Below, one piece after another: positions 10,376 to 21,593 of a stretch of 37,216 bases of DNA (the stretch's first letter is position 1; each line of letters starts with the position of its first letter). The position numbers and the translations under genes are program-made. The notes beneath the pieces were generated by a model. It did not search any database. It was not told where the DNA came from and saw nothing but the letters and a program-made list of their open reading frames with translations. Source of the DNA: Leptodontidium sp. MPI-SDFR-AT-0119 (Eukaryota > Ascomycota > Leotiomycetes > Helotiales > Leptodontidiaceae); contig JAHLEZ010000056.1 of the NCBI GenBank assembly GCA_020726505.1, positions 1 through 37,216 on the forward strand, given 5' to 3'.

Positions 10376-12941
10376 ATGGGGACAAGGAGATCTAAAAGTG
10401 CCGATCTAGGCGAATGGTGCAACTGTTATTTAAGATCTTTTTAGCTGCGGAAATCCAGCGCGGCTGGGGATTTCATGACGACTCCATTCCGAGCTCGAAA
10501 AGTCGGGGAGGGCTCGGCAACTCGGTGGAAAGGGAGCGAGCGCGGTCAATGCTGTGTCAACAAAACAACATGGAAGGTTTTTTTTAATGCACATCTTTTC
10601 AATCCCTGGTTGAGGCTTGCCTGAGAGAGAGGCTGAAATAGATAACATTCTTGGTCTCAAACATCTTCAAAGTCCCTTGACTATCCGTGTTGAAGGAAAG
10701 GAAGGAAAGGAAAGTCGCGGAGAAGTTCGGGAATGCGGGGAGAGCTGGGGTGCCAAGAGTTTACTGCGATCCCGCAGGCCAATGACATTTTCTCGATTTG
10801 AAGCTCTCGATGAATGACTAAGGGCCCTCTTCTCAATTCCCATTAGGTATTCTTGCTATTAACATACCTAAGATATACAATACTTGTATGTATCAAGTGT
10901 TGACACATTGACTTGAAATTTTTACAGCCGTCTTTTTTTCCCTTTCCTTTTTCTCTTGATTCCGTACTTTCCGGCGACAAAACTGTCTGAACACAGCAGC
11001 CCGATTTTATCACGCCCTGGCACATTCAAATCCATTCCGTGAATTTCTAAGATCATTGTGTCGTTTTGACTCTGCCACCATTTTTGAATCCTCCTTAGCT
11101 CTCTTGTGGTGGTGGCAATGTCCCAGACTTTATCTGGATCCTTCTACTCGTAAGGGACAAGATGGGAGGGTACTTCCGAAATGTGTATTCAATCTACCGC
11201 CTCCTTCGTACTCTATTCAAACGACGCAAGTCTCAGATCACTGTTCGGCGAGTCTTAATTCAGATTCAAAATGATGTTTGAATTAGAAGTGTAAAGCTTC
11301 TAGGCATCATGTTCATTTTTGCAATTGTTTTGCACATCGTCACTAAACAAAACAGACATTATGTTAGCATACATGCTCAGCTCCTAAGTACGGCATGCAA
11401 CATTGAGTCCCTCGCCAGGATCGAGTCAAAGCAGCTTATCAGAGACGAAATATATTGTTCTCATAGTCAACCAACACTGTGTTTCGCGGCCTCAGCAAAC
11501 GAACTTCGTGGGGTGTTTTTTTCTCCTCGCCTACAGTTTAGCCGAGAGCCACTGTTTTTGTTTACATTGCCAAACCCCCTCAAAAATAAAACAAAAAATT
11601 CAAAAACAAGCCGCCGGGAACTTAAAAAAAAAAAAAAAGAGCAACATAGGAAAAAACAACAAAACAAACTTCCACCGGCTGGTGGGAGAACAAACCCTTC
11701 GAGATAGGTTATGCTTTTTGTGTCGAGTCGGATTGTCGGGTTGTTTGTCGCGTTTCCAGCAAGTGTCTATTATAGTGTTAATCTTGCGGTTCTTTTGGGT
11801 CGTTAGATTGGTGATTTCCGGGTTGTTTCCTTGCCGGTTGGCGGAATGAATTTGCTAATTTGGTTAGATATACTGAGAAAAAGTTTTGGAGCCGGAGTTT
11901 TCCCCCAGGGCGTGTTTTGGGATTCACCTTAGACTTCGCGCAATGGGAGGCGCACCGTGACTAGTGAATGATCGTGCTACGTATCTGCGCACATTGTTTG
12001 CACCAAATTGAGTGTGGCAGCGCCGCAGTACCTCTAGAAGCGTAGCAGTTTAAGGAGAGGACCTCACGATGGCTGAACCAGAACCAGAGGATATCTATAT
12101 CTGGGCTTCAAAACAGGCATCTGGCAATTTAAGTAAGCCAATGGTTCAATGTAACGGAATATTTATAGAACACGCCCAATCAGGAAGCTCTCACTGGGTC
12201 CAAAGTAATGACCAAGCGGGATGGTAGCCAAACCCTTTGAGGTTCTCAGAAGGTTGCCATTCCCATCCGCATCTTGATCTCCTGAATCCACGTAGTATGA
12301 AGCGCCAAATCTATACAGAAAGGCCATGGCTATCTAGTCGCGTTGGAAGGTCAAACCTCTTCCAGTATTCCAGCGTTCTCGCGGATGTACATTGACTGCA
12401 CTGCCATTCACCCACCCAAATCGAATCCTAATCCCCCTCTCTAAATAATTCGTATGCTCTGGGAGCCTTGAGTTTAGATATTTAAAGTCAGAAGTCTATC
12501 CAATCTCTTTTGGAAGGCTTCTTTCCTGGAAACTGATGGCATGGAGTCAAGATTAATCAGCATTCTTTTTCTCCGGAACATCTCTCTTCCATTTGAAGCG
12601 TACACTCCGCTGCTAGAGTAATCTTTCCTTCTCTTTTCAGAACGTCCCTTCCGTCCAATGCAAGAAATTGTTAACATCCTTTGCTAACAAATAAAGCGGC
12701 ACAATAATTGGCGTAGTAATCCAGTACCTAGATAAATGGAAGAGAACTTGGGACTCGACTGGTGACCCAAGAAGCCACTTCTCGACCTATTTAAATCTTC
12801 TTTTTCATTATCCGAGAAAAGAACTACGCTTAAACAACTTCTTAAAATGTTCTGCTGTGCATTCTTGCGTTGACGTAAAACACCTCGCGTAGGGATTCGA
12901 CGTTCCCTCCCTAAAAGGGGTCGGCAAATGCTTACCAAGAA
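10376..12941. other. gene-poor stretch with A-rich tract
   Basis: No supported gene. An A-rich segment with a run of about 16 A lies around 11580-11680. A short ATG frame at 12069 (MAEPEPEDIYIWASKQASG) is followed by AGTAAGCC, which could be a donor site, but I could not connect it to anything. Confidence 0.4.
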
Positions 12942-13543
12942 CCGTACGACCTCGCAACTCTCTGGGCCTTAGGGATTAATCACCCGGAGGTCACCATTGC
13001 TAAATATGCCGAGATGATGCTAGACGATGCCGAATGGGCTGACGTCAATCTGGTCGAGCGATCCATCTCAAGGCCAACTTTGCAGACGATCTGACGGTTC
13101 CTGTTAAACAACGACCCTGCCCGGGAGGTGTTTTACCACGACGATTGAAATGGCGACCCGGTATGAAACTTTACACCCTTTAATTGGCTGATTCCGGAGC
13201 AAGACGCTGATAAAAGGCAATCATTTAGGATGTTGAGCTCATCCGTAGAAGTTTGACAGAAAGAGCCGAACAGCTGCCACGCAGGCTTTGGGGCTCTTGA
13301 AGAGGTTCAATCTCATTAGCTGTATTCAACATCATGATGCCCAGCACCGTCGACCATCAGAAGACGATGTTCGATGCCGATAGTATGGAGGATATCGGGG
13401 GCGAGGACGAGGATACGTTGAACGATCGAGAGATTCGATGTGTGACTTTCCCAGGCATTGTGAAGGCTAGAGATGAGAATAGGGAGAGTCGCCATTTGAG
13501 GAACGTGGTGGCTAAGATTAGAGTGCTTTGCGCACCTGATTGA
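12942..13543 (+). pseudogene. relic of a conserved-looking fungal gene, three in-frame TGA codons, one intron
   Basis: Two segments join cleanly across a 68-nt GT-AG intron (13161-13228): 219 nt (73 codons) and 315 nt (105 codons). The frame reads DLATLWALGINHPEVTIAKY, DDAEWADVNLVERSISR, RFLLNNDPAREVFYHDD, then DVELIRRSLTERAEQLPRR, SISLAVFN, and ends NDREIRCVTFPGIVKA, HLRNVVAKIRVLCAPD with a TGA stop. Inside lie three more TGA codons (about 13092, 13146 and 13280). I do not recognise the family; the composition is that of a soluble globular protein, and no domain or membrane segment can be named. No ATG near 12942, so a 5' exon is missing or lost. The stops fit TGG->TGA or CGA->TGA changes. 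An ATG at 13335 would leave a short C-terminal frame, which is unlikely to be the real gene. Confidence 0.6.
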
Positions 13544-14486
13544 AACTTGAAAGGGAAAGCCTGAAAGGGGTGGTTAGTGATATCTTAGAAGAGGAACATT
13601 ATACCCACGACATGAAATGAGAAGTCAGATCTAGAAGAGGTCTGATTGGAGTGACGAGACGGCTTCGTCATCTATATTCCTAATATTAAATAGATCTTGA
13701 AGATCGCTATGATGCTGAGTAGGATATTCTGCCGAAACAGAATAGTTACGTGCAGCCTCTACAGTCATATAAAGTATGCGCCATGATATTTGTCCCGATC
13801 TCAACTTACAAGTAACGATGCAACCCGTCACGAACGAGCTACCATCCCCGCCATCTGCAAAATTCGTGGACGGCCAGTTATATGAAGTTCTTGATGCAGC
13901 TCGGGAAGCGGTGTGCAGAATAGCTAGACTGGCTGTCTTGTTTGCTTTCTTGTGATATCTGGTTGCCTCGTTGCCTCGCGTCTCTGGAGCTGCCAGTGAC
14001 AATGGAGTCCGGGTAGCTGCAGGGATGCTACTATCCTGAGCATGAATTCCACGTATGTTGTGCAGTACGTAGTTCCAGATATTACTCAAATCTCCACGCC
14101 AATTCTTGCCTCGCGCCCTCCCTCGAAGGATGAGGGATCCGTGTTCAGTGCAACCGAACGAATGTCGTGGGCAGAAACCTTCCTAGTGTGAGTGCCGATG
14201 GTTGTACTGCCGCCTCAACGGTGGCTTTAGATTTCTGGACCCCGCTTTCCCAAAAAGCTCCATGCTGGTTGCCCAACTGCAGCACATCGGCTTCTACCAC
14301 CTCCTTCGGGCGTTAAGATGTCATCATGGGGAATTGAAGGAATGCGAACTTCGACCAGCTGCCGATTTCGCACCATAATTATTCAGATGACCATGAGCTT
14401 CTCGGCTTAATTCCGCCCTGTGTGAAGTGTCTATCCGAGATTATGTTACACCCACAACAGACTCAGGTATATATGCTTTCAACTCT
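13544..14486. other. gene-poor stretch
   Basis: A 152-codon minus-strand frame (13631-14089) has only a TTG at its start and no recognisable motif. Nothing else stands out. Confidence 0.4.
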
Positions 14487-14524
<38 letters not shown>

Positions 14525-14541
14525 CCCCCCCCCCCCCCCCC
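14487..14541. repeat. (CT)n microsatellite followed by poly-C
   Basis: A long CT run ends at 14521 and is directly followed by 20 C in a row (14522-14541). Such tracts are common in fungal intergenic DNA and are hard to sequence accurately. Confidence 0.95.
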
Positions 14542-14613
14542 TCTCAATCAACATCATTTCCCTTTAGCAAAACATTTACTACTCTACATGACATATAGTG
14601 TCAAATTGGGTAC

Positions 14614-14965
14614 AATGTGGCTAGGCGTGGCAGCTTCCCTGCAACGATCCTTTTGCTGTTGGGACTTTGCAATTTCAAAACAACGGCTGCTGGGCCTCTG
14701 GGCGATCTCCTCTGTTCACATTCGGTCCTCGCGCCCACGCTAGAGCATGGCTCCTATGCAACGGGCAGGGTTCAACAGGAGGTGTCAGACTTCTGTGAGG
14801 TTGACAAATCAGCCAAGTGTGAGTCAATCGAACCAGTATATAAACTCCCATGTGTGCCCACCTACCTCCACAGCTCAACCCACCCGGTCCTCCGAACTCT
14901 TTTCAGTTATCCTTTGCATCGCATTGATATAAAGATCCACCCACCCAGACGTCTCGCCTCCTTCT
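14614..14965 (+). pseudogene. possible relic of a small secreted Cys protein
   Basis: One frame shows a signal-peptide-like hydrophobic core (ATILLLLGLC) followed by AGPLGDLLCSHSV and VQQEVSDFCEVDKSAKCE, the pattern of a small secreted cysteine-containing protein. The frame has no in-frame ATG (a GTG only); the nearest ATG (14615) is in another frame. A GTGAGT donor-like site follows at about 14819. It may be a decayed gene, a gene with a base error near its start, or chance. Confidence 0.25.
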
Positions 14966-16236
14966 AGAAGGCGCCGCTCAGAGCGTCGATGCCTCGGTTC
15001 TGGGAAAGGTTTTGGTAAGAGCTAGCACCGTCTCTCAAAATGTTCACCTCATTCTCTGATAAATCCTGGAGCCACTGCTGTTCCATTCCCCCAGCAATTG
15101 CAACTCGAAGCTAATTCTTTTCTCCAGACCACCACGGGACGGATGACCAGACGCTGCAAACACAGCTGCGCTTTCCAGGCATCGGACTACTTCGAATGGC
15201 AGTCCTTTGTCACGGGATGAGATGGCAAGCTCCTCGCCGAACCTCAGTGCTCGTCCCGCTTTTCTCGACGGTGCCCGATATTCTGCCTTAGGCTTGGTAA
15301 GGCTCTGATCCCCATCGGCTAGTCGGCTCTCACCTCGTCCGTCGCCGACGGAGCAAGCGGCCGCCCAACCATCCAAGTTCAGTCACAAGCTGAGTCTTCC
15401 GCCTCCGCCACAACCCACTACCCCTGGACACATGGCCGCTAAAGGAGGGCGTGTGCATGAAAGCTCATGCATTGGGGCGTGTGCATGGCAAGGCTCACCG
15501 AGGGGCGTATGCATGAAAGCTCTTGTGTCGGGGCTTGTGCATCTTCACCGCCAAAGAGCGAGCAATGAAATCTCTCCTCAGAAGCGTCGCGTCATTGCTT
15601 GACGCCCGGCCGAGTCGCTTCTGTTCCTTCCCTTTCCAGGCAAGTGATGTCTTTCATTCGATTTTGTGTAATACGATGCTGTGTAATCCGACCGTCTGCA
15701 GTTTTAGTCAGCGACAAGGCACTTCGAGGCGTCAGGCTTCAACTCAGGCCCTACCAGAATGATTGGATCTCGCCATTCATTCGCCATTCATTCGCCATTC
15801 GCCATGGCTCTCACCCAATGAGCCAGTTGCCAGCAGCGCCGGCTTACAAGCTTCGGGGTATGATATTGGTCGGATTGGGAGACAGGATGGACAACGTTCA
15901 GTTAGCAGACATGCCTCACTGCAGAGGGCGCACAATCTGGAGAAGTAAAGTTTGGAGACAGAGAGCAGAGGGAAACGCCCCGTTGGCTGCTCAAAACTTG
16001 AGGACGGCGTCTTTGGTTTTGAGAAGAAATTGATAGCTTGCAAAGTCGGCAGCGAGTATATTCTCCTTGAACGCAGCGCAAATGGAGTACGAGCCGGACT
16101 TTGCGAGAAATCGCCAAAACGAGCTTTTCCATGCTGGAATCCCCGCAATCTCTCCTCCTGTTTTCCATCATCCTGGCCCTTATCGTTACACAGCGTCGCA
16201 CTTCCGGGATTTTTTGTCCCTGTTCCCTCCTACACC
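14966..16236. other. intergenic region with short tandem repeats
   Basis: No recognisable gene. Holds the 28-bp tandem repeat listed separately and a short CGCCATTCATT repeat around 15772-15800. The last few hundred bases should contain the promoter of the zinc-finger gene. Confidence 0.4.
15446..15557. repeat. 28-bp tandem repeat, four degenerate copies
   Basis: Units begin at 15446, 15474, 15502 and 15530, exactly 28 bp apart. The shared core is GGGGCGTGTGCATG followed by a variable AAAGCTC-type half. The fourth copy is the least conserved. No spacer structure as in a CRISPR array. Confidence 0.8.
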
Positions 16237-17161
16237 ATGTATCCAAATGCTGCGGTCGAGCAGCTCGTGCCTAGCGAGTTCAGGGCCACACTCGCAAGCA
16301 TGGGGGATGAAGATTTCGAGGCAGCATTTAGGTATTTTCAAGAACTGCCACTGAGCGCCAATTCCAATTCCCAGTTCGATTCCGCTCCTAGAGTCGAGGC
16401 CCCGCTCAATGTGACTCCTGAACAGCAAGACTGGTCATATGGGAATGCTGCTCATTACACCAACCCAGACGGGCTTCAGCATCCGCAAGCGGCCACTTTT
16501 GCTCATGCGTTGTCTGACAGTCACTCGCTCTATTCTGCCACCGAGCAGTAGGACTTGTACAATGAACCTGCTGCTTCTGGGAACAACCCAAACGACTTTG
16601 ACTCCCCTTCGCAAAGCAGCACTGCTCAGGATCCTCTCCTGAACAGCTATGAGCAAGATACTATTGCCAGTATGCTGGATTTGGAAGGAATCTATTTCTT
16701 GGACTATGGTAGCTTCAATACAAATTACAGCCCTACATCATCTAACACGGAAAGGAGCCTCTCCGTGAACAACTTCTACCAACCCTCGAATACCGCCTAC
16801 GGCACCTCTACCACTGTCCAAGATCTTTTGCCACATTCAAATCTCAGCCCCAAGACCTCCTTCTCCCTCACCACCTCATCTACGCCCCCCCCATGATCAC
16901 ACTTCTCCGACACCATCTCCCACCAACGCTTCCTCTCCAAACGCAACCCGGCACTCCTGCGCACACTGCCCCGGAAACTTCGTGCGTCTAAGCGATCTAA
17001 AGCGCCACGCAATGATCCATTTCCCGGAACTGCATCGGAAGTACGATTGCTGGCAGCCTGACTGTGACAGGAACGGACGACGGGGATTTATAAGAAAGGA
17101 TAAGTTGCGAGACCATCTTAGAGGTGTGCATGAATTGGAGGAGGATGAGCTCGGGATTTGA
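16237..17161 (+). pseudogene. C2H2 zinc-finger protein, broken by TAG and a poly-C frameshift
   Basis: A likely DNA-binding regulator. The ATG at 16237 opens MYPNAAVEQLVPSEFRATL and a Ser/Asn/Gln-rich disordered region. A TAG at 16549-16551 interrupts it, but the same frame continues sensibly (LYNEPAASGNNPNDFDSP) to a run of eight C near 16890, where the frame ends in TGA. Moving by one base restores the frame and yields two C-terminal fingers: CAHC-X12-HAMIH (CX2CX12HX3H) from 16958, and CWQPDC-X16-HLRGVH (CX4CX16HX4H), ending in ELEEDELGI and TGA at 17159. A single terminal finger pair after a long disordered region is a common fungal layout. The TAG would be CAG with one C->T in a CpA context; the shift fits one extra C in the run. 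It may be a true pseudogene, or the C-run may be a sequencing error. Confidence 0.75.
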
Positions 17162-18146
17162 GGCTAGGGAATGGAGTTGATGGAATCGGGCAGGCGTTGC
17201 AAGACGTATCAATTCAGGGAGGAGATGGAAAATAGGTGTTCCGGCTATAAAATTCATGTCTCATGTCCATTGCTAACTTTCGTTTAATGTTTTGTCTCGC
17301 TGGAGTCAAACTTTTGTAGCACAATCGCGCCAATGCCTAAGGGCTTTCTGGTACAATGAAAATTCTCCTGACTTCAGGAGTAACTGGATGAAAATGCCTG
17401 CCGACGACCGCTTCTATGAGCCGTGGTTTCATTCCCTACTTCCATTCTCTATTCAAGATCCACCACTTGCCTCCCTCAACCACACTCACTGAACCTTCTT
17501 CTCTTTCTCCCCCGCCACCTCCCTCCTCCAACTACCATACCCACCTCCACACCAAACCCCCACCGATAAATAAGGGGCCGAGGAGCTCGTGCGAAGATCT
17601 GTGTCGCGAGCGTGAGATGGGCGTGTAGGGAATATAGCATTTGACCGTTTTATGGTACCATCGAAATATAGAAATAGTAGCTTCCAATAACACAGCACTG
17701 CTTGATTTATTGATGCAACAACTATCCGCCCAAAAGTATCCTCCGCAAAACCACATCTTATTATAGCCAGCCTTGCTCCTCCCAGTGCCATCCATTAGGT
17801 CTTTAAAAAGGCTCTAGCTTTCTTTAGCGTCCTTAAAAAAAACATCTTATTTTTACTCCAAAAAAAAAATTTAATAAAATTAATCACGTGTATACGACTT
17901 TCTTTTCTAGGATTACGTCGCATTAGGTAATTAAGAAAACCGTAATTAAGACGGAGGGGTACGCGCAAATTGATAAGGTGCGTAATATTTATTTTCCGAA
18001 AACCGACGCTGATTTCACCAAGTCGCAGTAATATTCGTCCGATCCATCCCTTTTGATCCACGACAGCACTAAAACCTGGCTTTACTTTGTGCTCGCTCCC
18101 ATTAGAACTTCCTCAAGCCAACACCAAACATTAGAGGGTCTTCATC
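17162..18146. other. intergenic, with an AT-rich CA/TG-poor segment
   Basis: No gene seen. 17800-18050 is AT-rich and poor in CA and TG, unlike its surroundings, and may be a RIP-degraded fragment of a small repeat. The last 80 bases should be the leader of the gene at 18147. Confidence 0.4.
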
Positions 18147-18996
18147 ATGGATCGATACATATCCTACGTCACCAGATACCCTAGAACATTAGCTACCGCC
18201 CTCATCATCGGGTATCCGATAGCCAACGTAGTGTATCTCCACTGGTCTCTCTCTCGAACAATCCAACACGGCAAAGAATCCAAACGTCTCACATCCGCAT
18301 TAAAAAAGACAATATCTTCCATTCCAGAAGAAGCGTTCTCGTCAGATCATGTCGTGGTCCACGATGTAAGTGACAACCCCAGAGACATGGAAATTTCACC
18401 ACGGGTGCTCAGTGCTCACTCACATCTCATCCATCCAGTGGGCACAGCGATCGATACCAGCGTCTAAAGTGCCAGATCTGAGTTTAGATGAGCTGATTGT
18501 TCTATACCTCAAACACACCATGTCTCAATTCTCCCGCTTGCCTCAAGCCTACCTATTAAAGACGATGGCCGATCCAGAGGACCGGAAGACATTCGAGGCC
18601 GATTACATCTCTACTCTAGATTTCAAAGAGGGAGATCTGGTTCATGGTATTTATCGCGTGATAGCACGTAGTGATGGGAAAGTCGAGTTTGCGCTAAAGC
18701 CGTTGGGTGTTGTGAAGGGTAGTCGATTGGTTGTTGCGATTGAGAGGAAGGGCGATGAGCTTGTCTGTAGTAGTGAGACGGCCATGTGGAAGTATGCTGG
18801 TGAGAAGGGGTTGATGCCTTTGGAGAGAAGACTCATGAAGTGGATGCATGAGATTGCTTCGTGGGGGTCTGTTGAGGTCTGGGACGAAGTATTTGATGGG
18901 CTTGAAGACGGAAAATCAGGTAATGTGACATTCAGCGGAGGACTGCGTTGTGGTTTTGCTAGCTTCTTGGGTGTCATTTTTCAAGTCGTGGAATGA
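18147..18996 (+). CDS. conserved hypothetical protein with N-terminal membrane anchor, 258 aa
   Basis: Two exons, 18147-18365 (73 codons) and 18439-18996, joined by a 73-nt intron with a GTAAGT donor and CCAG acceptor; the whole frame is intact. Residues about 14-34 (LATALIIGYPIANVVYLHW) form one hydrophobic helix. The rest is soluble, with LIVLYLKHTMSQFSRLPQAY, DFKEGDLVHGIYRV and EFALKPLGVVKGSRLVVAIE; the last part looks like a compact beta-rich domain. I do not recognise a named family, so no function is proposed. The anchor followed by a soluble domain suggests a protein facing the cytosol or an organelle lumen. It lies 330 bp before the retrotransposon insertion and shows no RIP-type damage. 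Confidence 0.85.
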
Positions 18997-19326
18997 AAAT
19001 TCTAAGTCTGACGGAACTCTCATGGAAACAAGTGCCTTCCGAGTATTTGTAAGATAAATTCCATTAAGATGTAGAAATGGTCCTTTGGTCAATTTTCAAT
19101 CAGTACCCAAAAACCAACAGCATAGTTTCGACGACCTAAAGTTAATCCCCTAACGTAAAAAATGATGGGTACTTTGACTTTAAGCAACTTGAACTCTGTG
19201 CACAAATCGATAAAACTCAGAAAAGTATGCAAGTCTTATTCAGTGGCTACTATTGAAGCTCTCGAAGCCCTTCTATCACAGAATTACATTCGTGCCGTTG
19301 CCGGGTGGGCCTGATTTGCGGGCAGC
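18997..19326. other. spacer before the retrotransposon
   Basis: 3' flank of the preceding gene and the left target-site copy GCAGC at 19322-19326. No gene. Confidence 0.6.
19322..19326. repeat. target-site duplication, left (GCAGC)
   Basis: Five bases directly before the left LTR match those directly after the right LTR. Confidence 0.9.
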
Positions 19327-19505
19327 TGTAATGATCACTAGCACGCTGAGGTGACTTTGACACAATAAAATAGCTAGAGAGGCACTAAATAATAGCTAGT
19401 GATACTATATAATACAGAAGCTAATTACTAAGGAGGGAAGGTTATCTCTTCTTCACTTTACACGTATATATATAGGGAGTAAGCGCTAGGGCACGTGCTA
19501 TTATA
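19327..19505 (-). repeat. 3' LTR of the chromovirus (left copy)
   Basis: 179 bp. Starts TGTAATGATCAC and ends TGCTATTATA, where the other copy ends TGCCATTACA, so the terminal CA has become TA. I count about 20 differences from the right copy, all transitions. Confidence 0.93.
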
Positions 19506-19724
19506 ATATCTCCCCTCTTACGCACTTCTGTCCCTAGAAGTGAGAGTAAAAAAGTAACGATAGCCGGAGTTTCCCTAACGATTCGCTAGTAAGCTTAAAC
19601 TTGTACGCTTAACTTAAAGGTGAATTCTAGGGAAAAAGTAATACAGGGTAAGTAAACGCTAGTAGCCGTTATTACTTAACTTTCCGTATATATTCTTCTT
19701 AACTCTCTTAACCTTTTAGATTAA

Positions 19725-20554
19725 ATAATAACATTAATATAGCCAAAGGTAAGTTATATCCCCCTTCTTTAATTTAAAGATGTCTTGCCCCTAGTAAGGG
19801 TCTAACTAGCGATCTCAGTAACTCCTAGTAAGCGCAAGAAGGCTAGAGACTTTAGTTCTACCGGAGCTCTATTTTTATCGTTTACCTTAGTCAACGCCAG
19901 CGAGCCTTCAGGCAAACGTCAGCGGTCCGCCCGAGCCCTTAAAGATAACAGCAGAGGTAATAAAGTTAAGGAGAACGAGGATAGCGTCCGAATCGAGCGT
20001 TCCCTACTTAACAACTTCAAGGATACCCGCATTAAGTCAAGTAGACGTAATAAAATCAATTACCTCAATACCCGCGATGTCCCTTACTTACGTTATACTA
20101 ATGAAATCTCGCAGTTTCTTAACCTTATATATTCTATTAGTATTACTTTAACTATTAAGAAATATGTCGATTGCTGCCGAAAGGCGAAGTCTTATAAGCC
20201 TATAAGTTAAATTTTCTTTAGTCGGCGAGACACAAGTTAATAACCGGCGAAGTCTTAACGAGACTAAAGGAGTCCCTTACCCGACTAAAGAAAGCTGCCA
20301 CCGGATTTTACAAGAATTAGATCTCTTAAGTTAACCTCGATACTACTTAAGCTGCGTTCGACCTCGATAAGCGCTATGGCACACACGTTAATAAAGTTAT
20401 TAATACTAAAGCCTTAAAGTCTTTATAAAAGCTAGTAATCTCATTTATAAAAGAACTAAGCGCTAGCCTTTCGTCGGCTATTAACTAGTTATACTCCGGC
20501 GTATTAGTTGCCTTAAAGGAGGGTTTTATTACTTTAATAGATGTCAACGAGTGA
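19725..20554 (+). pseudogene. antisense passenger ORF between chromodomain and 3' LTR
   Basis: On the strand opposite to gag-pol, a frame open from 19806 to the stop at 20208-20210 (134 residues, no ATG) reads SVTPSKRKKARDFSSTGA, EPSGKRQRSARALKDN, EDSVRIERSLLNNFKD, NKINYLNTRDVPYLRYTNE. A second frame continues to about 20553 (GEVLTRLKESLTRLKKAATG, DLDKRYGTHVNKVINT, KLVISFIKELSASLSSAIN), with stops almost only where Gln would fit (TAA/TAG for CAA/CAG). A possible start ATAGCCAAAG followed by GTAAGT lies near 19740, with ATA perhaps from ATG. It looks like a basic, helical, partly disordered protein. I do not recognise it. It is not pol, env or any element protein I know. Long openness in such AT-rich DNA argues for former coding capacity. 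Confidence 0.5.
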
Positions 20555-21189
20555 TTAATTATTAAAGTTACGGGACTTCGATTTATGAATATACCACAGT
20601 ATTTACTAGTAAATTACTTATTAATCTCCGGCGAAGGATCTTTAATAAATTTACTCTATTACTCCTGAGTCTACGCCTAAGTCTAATAATAAAGTTCTAG
20701 TAACTAAAGCTACTATTATTATAAAGGCTAAGGGCCCTATTACTCCACGAAATAAACTTTAATTCTTTAATCTTTTGAGTTTCTTACTAAAGTTCTTTTA
20801 ATAAGCGAATCTTCGGTAAAGTACTAGTACTTAGCTAGCGAGGGTAACTAGTAGAGGATTTATAGTATAACTAATTAATATAACTCTCTTTTCTTTAGAC
20901 ACTACTATTTAAATTGTGACTTTAAATATACCCTTAAAACTACAAAACCTTATAAGTAAAAGTAAAAAGGTATATAACGTTAAAAAGTACAATACACTTA
21001 TAATTATAAAACCTCGTAGGAAAAAGCAAGAAGGTACGTATATTATATTTTATTTAACGATTAGTCAGCGAAAGCCTAAAGAGTAGTTAAACTCTTATCT
21101 TAAGGACCTTATAAGGGGAAACAGGAGCCTTAATTATCCCCTTTATTAACGCTTCGCTGCCCTTTCGGTAACGTTTTACATCTTTAGCG

Positions 21190-21345
21190 CATTAATCTCC
21201 CTTAAAAGTTTATAAGGTTTTTCCTCTAGTTCCTAAGAATTATGCGCTAGTCTTAGTCCTTCTTACTTAATAAAGTATTACTCTTCTCCTCGTCTCACTC
21301 GTCAGTTTAGGAGGGTCTTAATTAACTATATCTCTTCTCTATTCA
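21190..21345 (-). pseudogene. degenerate chromodomain at the integrase C-terminus
   Basis: Minus-strand reading gives RRGEE-stop-YFIK-stop-EGLRLAHNS-stop-ELEEKP. Known chromodomains read YLVKWKGY...NSWEPEENL, so two of the stops are Trp codons (TGG->TAG or TAA) and one probably a Gln. In chromoviruses this domain directs integration toward heterochromatin marks. It is separated from the integrase by the nested element. Confidence 0.75.
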
Positions 21346-21403
21346 CGAGATTAAGTTAAATTACTTTTAGCAATTCGTTAGGCCTTTACTAATATAGCTT
21401 TAG

Positions 21404-21408
21404 TAAGG
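21404..21408. repeat. target-site duplication, left (TAAGG) of the nested element
   Basis: TAAGG directly before the left 185-bp LTR, matching 25552-25556. Confidence 0.9.
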
Positions 21409-21593
21409 TGTGGTGCAGAAGTGGAGTAGAGCCTTGCGATTAACGTAGGGAGAATTGAAGTGGTTAATTGTTCTCTAGAATACATGAGGAAATCAGGGGA
21501 ACACGTTGTTCTCCTGAAAGCGGTATAACGTGGCAGAAACTATATCTAGCGTAGCGCGCAGCTAATCGAGCATTAGCCCGTGCCTATACGACA
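21409..21593 (-). repeat. 3' LTR of the nested copia element (left copy)
   Basis: 185 bp, TGTGGTGCAG...TATACGACA. It differs from the right copy at eight sites, all transitions. Here the five changes lie in the last 50 bp. Confidence 0.93.

Noticed and set aside
13631..14089. 152-codon minus-strand frame
   Set aside because: Starts with TTG, has no ATG near the start and no recognisable motif.
15446..15557. CRISPR-like regular spacing
   Set aside because: No repeat-spacer alternation; the units are directly adjacent, and the DNA is eukaryotic.
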